From positions 5,484,430 through 5,548,429 of the forward strand of contig CM068581.1 of NCBI GenBank assembly GCA_035048485.1: a stretch of 64,000 bases of DNA. Direction: 5' to 3'. Of this stretch, positions 13,301 to 22,300 are shown piece after piece. Each line of letters starts with the position of its first letter. Positions within the stretch are counted from its first letter, which is position 1. A program made the translations under genes and the position numbers. The notes beneath the pieces are model-generated. The model did not search any database, was not told the origin of the DNA, and saw only the letters and a program-made list of their open reading frames with translations. This DNA comes from Pteria penguin (taxonomy: Eukaryota; Mollusca; Bivalvia; Pterioida; Pteriidae).

Positions 13301-16300
13301 CCATAATTTTTTTGTCTTGTGACCTTGACCGTGGCTTTTGACCTTGACCATGACTTTTGATTCTAATCATTTTAGAATCTAGTATAATATCAACAAACTT
13401 TACAAGGTTCAGCTGCAGATACATGTAGACATGCACAACCATGACAATAAATCACAGATCACTGCACCCTTACCGATAGAACCCCGAAAGTGGGGGACCA
13501 CAAATCTCTGAATTTGCCTATTATACTGTTTATAAGATATAAGTTTGGGGAGTATATAGGAATCACCTTGTTCTTCACTTGTGCCAGGTTTTGTGTAAAT
13601 CTGTTGACTTTTTTAAGAGTTGTAATGACAAGCTGTACAAAATAATGTATAAATTTCTAAGTGGCAGCTGTCTTTAAAACTGGGTTGTTTCCTACATTTT
13701 CAATACAAAATGGATGCCATGCCAAGTTGGGGCTACAATATGGAAGCCATAGGTTGGGCCTACAATATGGAAGCCATAGGTAGGGTCTACAATATGGAAG
13801 CCGTGGGTTTGGATTACAATATGATAGCTATAATTGGAAGCCATGGGATGTACCTACAACATAGGAGCCATGGGTTGGACCTACAGTATGGAAGCCATGG
13901 TTATGTACAGTATAGAAGCCATGGGATGTACCTACAACATAGGAGCCATGGGTTGGACCTACAGTATGGAAGCCATGGTTATGTACAGTATAGAAGCCAT
14001 GGGATGTACCTACAACATAGGAGCCATGGGTTGGACCTACAGTATGGAAGCCATGGTTTAGGACAGTATAGAAGCCATGGGATGGGCCTACAGTATAGAA
14101 GCCACAGGTTGGGCCTGTAGTATAGAGGTGATGGGTTGGGCCTACAGTATAAAAGCCATGGGTTGGGCCTACATTACAGAAGCCATAGGTTGGACCTACA
14201 GTATAGAAGCCGTGGGTTGCGCCTGTAGAGACCATGGGTTGGGCCTACAGTATATAGGTAGGGTCTACAATATGGATTGACATGATTACAGCTCACTGTA
14301 TAATTGTATTACTATTATGCAATACATGTTACCTGTATGCTTTTTGGCATCATGCTCGCTGTATGGAGTTATGTTATTTATACAGTTTAATAGGTTATGT
14401 CTCAATTGTACAATGTCTGCAAAATTTAATCTTAAAAATTTATTTGGAACACTTAAATGTAAACATTGAATGTTCTTTTTTTCAATAATCATTTATGTTA
14501 TTTGCATTGGTTACACAATTTCAATAAGATGTGCATGCATATTTATAAATATCCTGATGTACAGTCAAACATGGTAATATGACAGATGTTTGAAGTATAA
14601 GGAGGATTCATGTCATTCTAATTGAAATATAAGCAGGATTCATGTCTTTTTAAGTGAAATATAAGCAGGATTCATGTCATTTTATAAGTGAAATATATGC
14701 AGGATTCGTGTCATTTTAAGTGAAATATAAGCAGGATTCATGTCATTTTAAGTGAAATATAAGCAGGATTCATGTCTTTTTAAGTGAATTATAAGCAGGA
14801 TTCATGTCATTTTAAGTGAAATATAAGCAGGATTCATGTCATTTTAAGTGAAATATAAGCAGGATTCATGTCTTTTTAAGTGAATTATAAGCAGGATTCA
14901 TATCATTTTAAGTGAATTATAAGCAGGATTCGTGTCATTTTAAGTGGAATATAAGCAGGAGTCCTGTCATTTTAAGTGAAAACAGTTTACCAGATTCTTG
15001 TACAACTTTCATTAAATAAATTGCTGTATGTTTATGTGTTTTTCAGTGGTTTTATATTTCTTCGATTATTGTGTCCTGCAATTCTCAACCCTAAATCTTT
15101 CAATTTAATCACAGGTAAGTACTGACTAGTATCATGTATGTATTCAGTGCTGTTAAAAAATTGATAACTTCTTGAATCTAATGACATTTACATATATCAT
15201 AGAACCACCTCTTTCTTATGATAAAGTATTGTGAATATATATATAAAGTGGCTCATCTTCCTTGATTTTGTAATTTACAATGTGTGTTTGATAAGATCTG
15301 GGACATTATCTTGTAGAAACCCCATCAGATACTGCCAGTAGAACTTTAAAGCTGATAGCTAAAGCTTTACAGAATCTAGCCAATTTGGTGGAGTTTGGTG
15401 CCAAGGTAATGTTTTCATTATACGCCCGTCGTTTAATAGAATGTATTATTATACACTGATGTCCATCAGTAACACATTGTCCGAGCTTAGTTTTTACAAC
15501 TTGTTGGATTAAATCATATTTGGTAGAAGGATGTATGTCATGACTTAGAATGAAAGTCATATCTGTAAGGTAAAAGTCGCAATGCATATAATGGGAAAAT
15601 CTTTGTCCAGGGCAAAACTTTTCACTATTTGCATAAATTTGAATCACATTTTACAGAATTGGTGCTAAGGACCTAAGGGTGTGTCATGACCTTGAACTAA
15701 GGTCATATATCTGCAAGGTCAAGGTCACAGTGCAAATGTCAGTTTAAATTCTTTTCTGGGCCATAACTTTTTATTTTAATGCATGTATGAATTTGAATAC
15801 TGGTAATATTTCACAGAATTATTGGCCAGGACTCAAGGGTGTGTCATGACCTTGAACCAAGGTCAAGTTTGCAATGCTTATGTATCCTACTTCAGTTTAA
15901 CCAATGGGTGTTTTATGCAACGTTAGGCTTTGTTCTTGTTGTATAATTATACATAACTGTGGAAAGAATGTCATCAAGTATAGAGCTTGACCAGTAATGG
16001 AATATGAATGATGAATGTTGTGATTTCCAGTCAGTATGCCCTTGAATAGTAAATACTTATTACATGTATAATAGTTGAAGAAGCATTTTTCTGATCTTTT
16101 CTTGTAGAAAATATTTTGGCTAGAACTTATCAATCAGACCTAAATTGAACTGTTCAACTTGAAGTATATTGCCTAGAGATCTAAGGTTAACTTTACAAAA
16201 GCTATTCTAATCTGAGATTTGTAGCTTTCAAATCCAACCAAAATGGTTGAGGAGTTTATGAATTGGTTACATGTTCAACTTTACCTAACCTTTTATGTAT

Positions 16301-19300
16301 AACTGGTATATAAGGTTGGGATGTGTTAGCAATAGGTCTGGCATATGAAAGATCCTTAGCTCCCCATAGGGAGGATACTAACCAGTTTGTCACAATGTGA
16401 GGATAGTACTAGTGATACTAAACGTACGTACAATTGGCCTGGCTGGGATAGCCCAGTTTAAATGTACTTGGCATAGCTGGTGACGGCCCAGATGCAAGTG
16501 CACTTGGCCAACTAGCTGGGATAGCTGGCGTAGTGGGGTAGCCCAGTTGTAAGTGCACTTGGCCTAGCTGGCAATAGCCCAGATGTAAGTGCACTTGGCA
16601 TAGTAGGGGTAGCTCAGTTGTAAGTGTACTTGGCCTAGCTGGGGTAGACTAGATGCAAGTGCACTTGGTCTAGCTGGGGTAGCGTAGATGCAAGTGTACT
16701 GGCCTAGCTGGGGTAGCCTAGATGTATGTGTATTTGGCGTATCCGGAGTAGCCTAAATGCAAGTGTTTTTGGTCTAGCTTTGGTAGCCTAAATACAAGTG
16801 TACTTGGCCTTGCTGGGGTAGCTTAAATGCAAGTGCACTTGGCCTAGCTGGGGTAGCCTAGATATAAGCGACCTGGCCTAGCTCGAGCAGCCCAGTTGTA
16901 GTACTGAGAGGTTCTGAGTATGAGCCTCACAGGTCATTTGATGATTACCATGTTATTAGATGAGAGTTAAAATGAAGATCTTCTGTCAGAGCAGGTTTTT
17001 ATCCCAATATATGTAGATCATTCACTGATATACTCCATTTACTTATGATGACATTGTGATAACAAAGAAAGCAGCTTTAAGTGAAATCATAATGACTGTG
17101 CATATTGCTAGAACCACATTGTCTAGTAAATGGGCAACCATTTTCCATGTAATACCAAACTCTTGGTCTTCCTCTGCTGACCATGCTCCCTGCTGATTCT
17201 GTGAGATCCCCGTTATACTTCGTTGTGTCACCTGGTTTTTATTGGATGATTGCTGACAACATGAGCATTTACATACAATCCTTCTTGTCCAGCGAGGAAC
17301 TGGCTTGTCGTTTTCATCTCGAAAATACAAATTTAGTCCACATATTGTCAACGTGCATATAAGTGTACTGAGAATTAAGTCTGCCAGAAGAAAGTAGGAC
17401 AGGATAGACATTGGCTTGGAAGTTTTTGGAAGTGTTTCACCAACAAGTGTCAAAAAAACTGCAAGTGATAGTAACATTGTAATAGAGTAAGAAAGCCTTT
17501 CACCACTTTCCACTGGTAGAATGAAGACCAATAGGTTCAGAGCCACCATAAATGTCATAGGTAAAATTATGTTGATTGTGTAGAAGAGTGAGCGGCGCTG
17601 TAGTTGAATTTGTAAGTTGAGCAAAATTATTTCATTGTCATTGGAAGTAAAAGCTGAAGTGTTGAGCAGATACCATGTCCCATGTTCAGTATAATAATCC
17701 AAACTGATGTTCGTTGAGGAGGACACCAAATTGATTTGAGTGCTGTCGTAACCCCAACTAGTGAGAATAAGTGAGCATGTTTGACGGTCAAAGGGATAAT
17801 ATGTCATATCCAGGGAACAGCTGGCTGATATCACATCTCCTACAAAGTGATCAAATCTGTAATTATTTCTTACTTATATTGAAAATATATCATTGAAGAC
17901 ATAGCATACATAATAATGTTCTTATAAGCTTTATCATGGAAGACATAGTGTATGTAATAGTGTTCTTATAAGTTACATCATTGAAGACATAGCGTACGTA
18001 ATAGTGTTCTTATAAGTTATATCATTGAAGACATAGTGACGTAATAGTGTTCTTATAAGTTATATCATTGAAGACATAGCGTACGTAATAGTGTTCTTAT
18101 AAGTTATATCATTGAAGACATAGCGTATGTAATAGTGTTCTTATAAGTTATATCATTGAAGACATAGCGTACGCAATAGTGTTCTTACAAGTTATATCAT
18201 GTATGTACATGTACTGTAAATCATTTATATCTTTTTACCATAATGTATCTTTCCAAGATTATTCTGTGAAAATAAGGCAGAGTCAAACTTGCTTATAGAC
18301 CACCAGTTTTAAGCATTCACCTGTCTAAAGCAACCACTACCATTTTTTACTTCTAATAGTTTATACAAAATCAATCTGTAAAATGCAGCCACCTGCTGTA
18401 AGTGGCCATTTTTCACTTTCTCTTGGTGGCCACTTGAAACAGGTCTGAGTGTGTATTAGAATTACACAATTATAAATGTTAATTCAATGTCACCTTGTTA
18501 CTAGATTAAGTTACTTTAATCAAAACAAGGGAGATTAAGATACTTTAATCAAAACAAGGGAATTCTTTGACTAGAAATAGATTTTTAGCGTCATTTCAGT
18601 GTATTTGACTGGACACACCGAAAAAATTTTTTTTAAATCATCTTTTTGATAGTTTATTTCAACAGATTTTACCCATTTTCAACATCAGTATACTGTTGGT
18701 TAAGGTATACCATTAACAATATACCTAAATATACATGTATACATACACATACACACCAACTCACACACAAGCATAAACATTTATACACAAATAAATCTGA
18801 AATTATAAATCTTAAGGTACAGGAGTTTAGATAATTTGTAGAAAAATTGTGTTTGTAATGGTACATGTATATTGCTTTTCTAGAAGACTGAACTTGTAAA
18901 TTTGATATGAGATTTAAGATTCTGACAGAGTGAGAATTCAGATTCTGGTAATAGTTCACTTCAACAAAACATTTTGAATTTAAGAACTGACAGATGTATA
19001 ATGAACTATAGATCTATCAAAATACAACACAGTGACGAAGGAGACATCCTCCTCATCATTTCTGCCGTCCTTTGGGTGAGAAAGTAAAATTCAAAGTCCT
19101 ATGTCATGGTAGACATTTTCACATGAAAGATCCTTCACTACTTCAGATGGTCACTTGCTGAGGTAGAATTTCATACACACTGCATCAACCAAATGCCATT
19201 AATATATCTGTAAGTTACAAGTTGTAAAACAGCGAAGAAATAAAAACCACTTTATATACATATTGAAGGAATATGTAAATCTGAGATTTACGACTTGCCT

Positions 19301-22300
19301 GGATTCCAAATGGCATCTCCTGTGTAACCAAAATGTGTGACCAGGTAACCACGCTTCAAGCTCTTCAGACTATCATAAGGGTTGGCCAGCAGAATCTCTG
19401 GAGTCCAAACTAAGGATTCAGAGAGGTCCAAAGAAAATATGTTATTTAAAAAAGGATTCCAGCTAAGTCGAGCATCTGTCCAAGTTATTGTAAAGAATCC
19501 CACAACCGATAACTTTCCATTTACTTCATCCAGTTCCTTTATGGCCACAAGCTGAAATGAGCAGTACACTGTTACTGGTACACTAGTATCTACTAATGGC
19601 CGGAGATACTTGTTGTATCCCGTGGTTAAGTTACTGTGAAGAGTGGCCACATCTTGGAATGTGGCGGCATGAGCTGTGTGGCCCATGTAACAACTACTAT
19701 ACAGTACACACAAACAAATCATGAATAGTGCCATTTCCATTAAATGATCCTTCTTCTTCTTCCAATATGTAGTGTACTCAAAACTTGAGCTAGTACTTCA
19801 TGCTGTGATTTTTCTGCTTGTGACACAATAGAGGAAACCAGAAGCACTGGTGACCATACATTAGAGATGTTATGGCCTAATAGAATACACTATAGCTGTA
19901 TGTGTTGAACTTTAATTAACTGTTAAGATGCAGTACAGATATGTGATTTAAATGCTTCATCGCAGCTGAATTGGAACTCACACATGGTATACCCTATCTG
20001 ATGATCAAGTCTAAGAGTTTAGAAATAAAGCCTACTTCTGTTAATTATTTAAAGAAGTTGATAAAGAGATGTAATCTTGATTATTACCTGTCATTCAGAT
20101 TGTTGACCTAATGACACTTGGATCTGTATGAGATACTGTTTGAACAGCTGACAAAAACACAAAGGGACAGCTTTTTATATCATAGTGATATACATTTGTA
20201 ACTGCATAACAGCTTAGAGAATAGTCTGCCAGAAGTATTGAAGTTCATTGAATAATGCTATTGAATTTCTGTCTAAGATTAGCATAAGCTTTCACACCAT
20301 TGAAAGCAAGACTAGTGAAATTACCTGCTTGGTCAATAACTGGTGCTTCCATGACATGGTATATATCTTTATGGTCAGTTTCAAAACTCTCATTATATGA
20401 CAAGTTCTGTGATATTTGTAGTTCAAGGTAACACATAGTATAATGAATGAATGTATATGTATCATAGTAGGTATAATTTAATTCTCCTTTACAGGAGTCT
20501 TTCATGGAAGTGATAAATCCATTTATTGTCCAGAATAAATCCAGAATGATCACATTCCTGGATAAGTTAGCGGTGAGTATAGACTCTGTACATGATGTGA
20601 TACAAAATGATAAATATGATATAGTATTAAGTAAAAAGAGATATTATGATGTATAGCATTTAGTAAAAGGAGATATTATAATACAGCATATAGTATAAGG
20701 TGATATTATAATACAGCATTTAGTATAAGGTGATATAATACAGCATTTAGTACTAGGAGATATTATAATACAGCATTTAGTACTATGAAAAATCAAATAC
20801 AGCATTTAGTATAAGGTGATATTATAATACAGCATTTAGTATAAGGAGATATTATAATACAGCATTTAGTATAAGGTGATATTATAATATAGCATTTAGT
20901 ATAAGGTGATATTATAATACAGCATTTAGTATAAGGAGATATTATAATACAGCATTTAGTATAAGGTGATATTATAATACAGCATTCAGCATAAAGAGAT
21001 ATTATAATACAGCATTTAGTATAAGGTGATATTATAATACAGCATTTAGTATAAGGAGATATTATAATACAGCATTTAGTATAAGGTGATATTATAATAC
21101 AGCATTTAGTATAAGGTGATATCATAATACAGCATTTAGTACTAGGAGATATTATAATACAGCATTTAGTACTATGAAATATCAAATACAGCATTTAGTA
21201 TAAGGTGATATTATAATACAGCATTTAGTATAAGGAGATATTATAATACAGCATTTAGTAGAAGGTGATATTATAATACAGCATTTAGTACTAGGAGATA
21301 TTATAATACAGCATTTAGTATAAGGAGATATTATAATACAGCATTTAGTATAAGGTGATATTATAATACAGCATTCAGTATAAGGAGATATTATAATACA
21401 GCATTTAGTATAAGGAGATATTATAATACAGCATTTAGTATAAGGAGATATTATAATACAGCATTTAGTATAAGGTGATATTATAATACAGCATTTAGTA
21501 CTAGAAGATATTATGATACAGCATTTAGTACTATGAGATAACAAATACAGCATTTAGTACTAGGAGATATTACAATACAGCATTTAGTATAAGGAGATAT
21601 TATAATACAGCATTTAGTATAAGGTGATATTATTATACAGCATTTAGTATAAGGTGATATTATAATACAACATTTAGTATAAGGTGATATTATAATACAG
21701 CATTTAGTACTAGAAGATATTATGATACAGCATTTAGTACTATGAGATAACAAATACAGCATTTAGTACTAGGAGATATTACAATACAGCATTTAGTATA
21801 AGGAGATATTATAATACAGCATTTAGTATAAGGTGATATTATTATACAGCATTTAGTATAAGGTGATATTATAATACAGCATTTAGTATAAGGAGATATT
21901 AAAATACAGCATTCAGTATAAGGAAATATTATAATACAGCATTTAGTATAAGGTGATATTATAATACAGCATTTAGTATAAGGTGATATTATAATACAGC
22001 ATTTAGTATAAGGAGATATTATAATACAGCATTTAGTACATGTACTAGGAGATATTACAATACAGCATTTAGTACTAGGAGATATTATAATACAACATTT
22101 AGTATAAGGAGATATTATAATACAGAATTTAGTATAAGGAGATATTTTAATACAGCATTTAGTATAAGGTGATATTATAATACAGTATTTAGTATAAGGT
22201 GATATTATAATACAGTATTTAGCATAAGGTGATATTATAATACAGCATTTAGTATAAGGAGATATTATGATACAGCATTTAGTATAAGGTGATATTAAAA

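Noticed and set aside
13710..14235. Frames of about 135 codons on both strands
   Set aside because: They lie on an array with a 78-bp (26-codon) higher-order unit.
20245..20553. 102-codon minus-strand frame with several N-glycosylation-like sites
   Set aside because: It overlaps, antisense, the RASA1 exon 20495-20572, and no family or splice partner is recognised. It cannot be excluded entirely as an extra exon near the nested receptor.
20793..21762. Minus-strand frames of 83-133 codons encoding TKCCIIISPY repeats
   Set aside because: They arise from the 30-bp array in a RASA1 intron and carry no start, signal or domain evidence.
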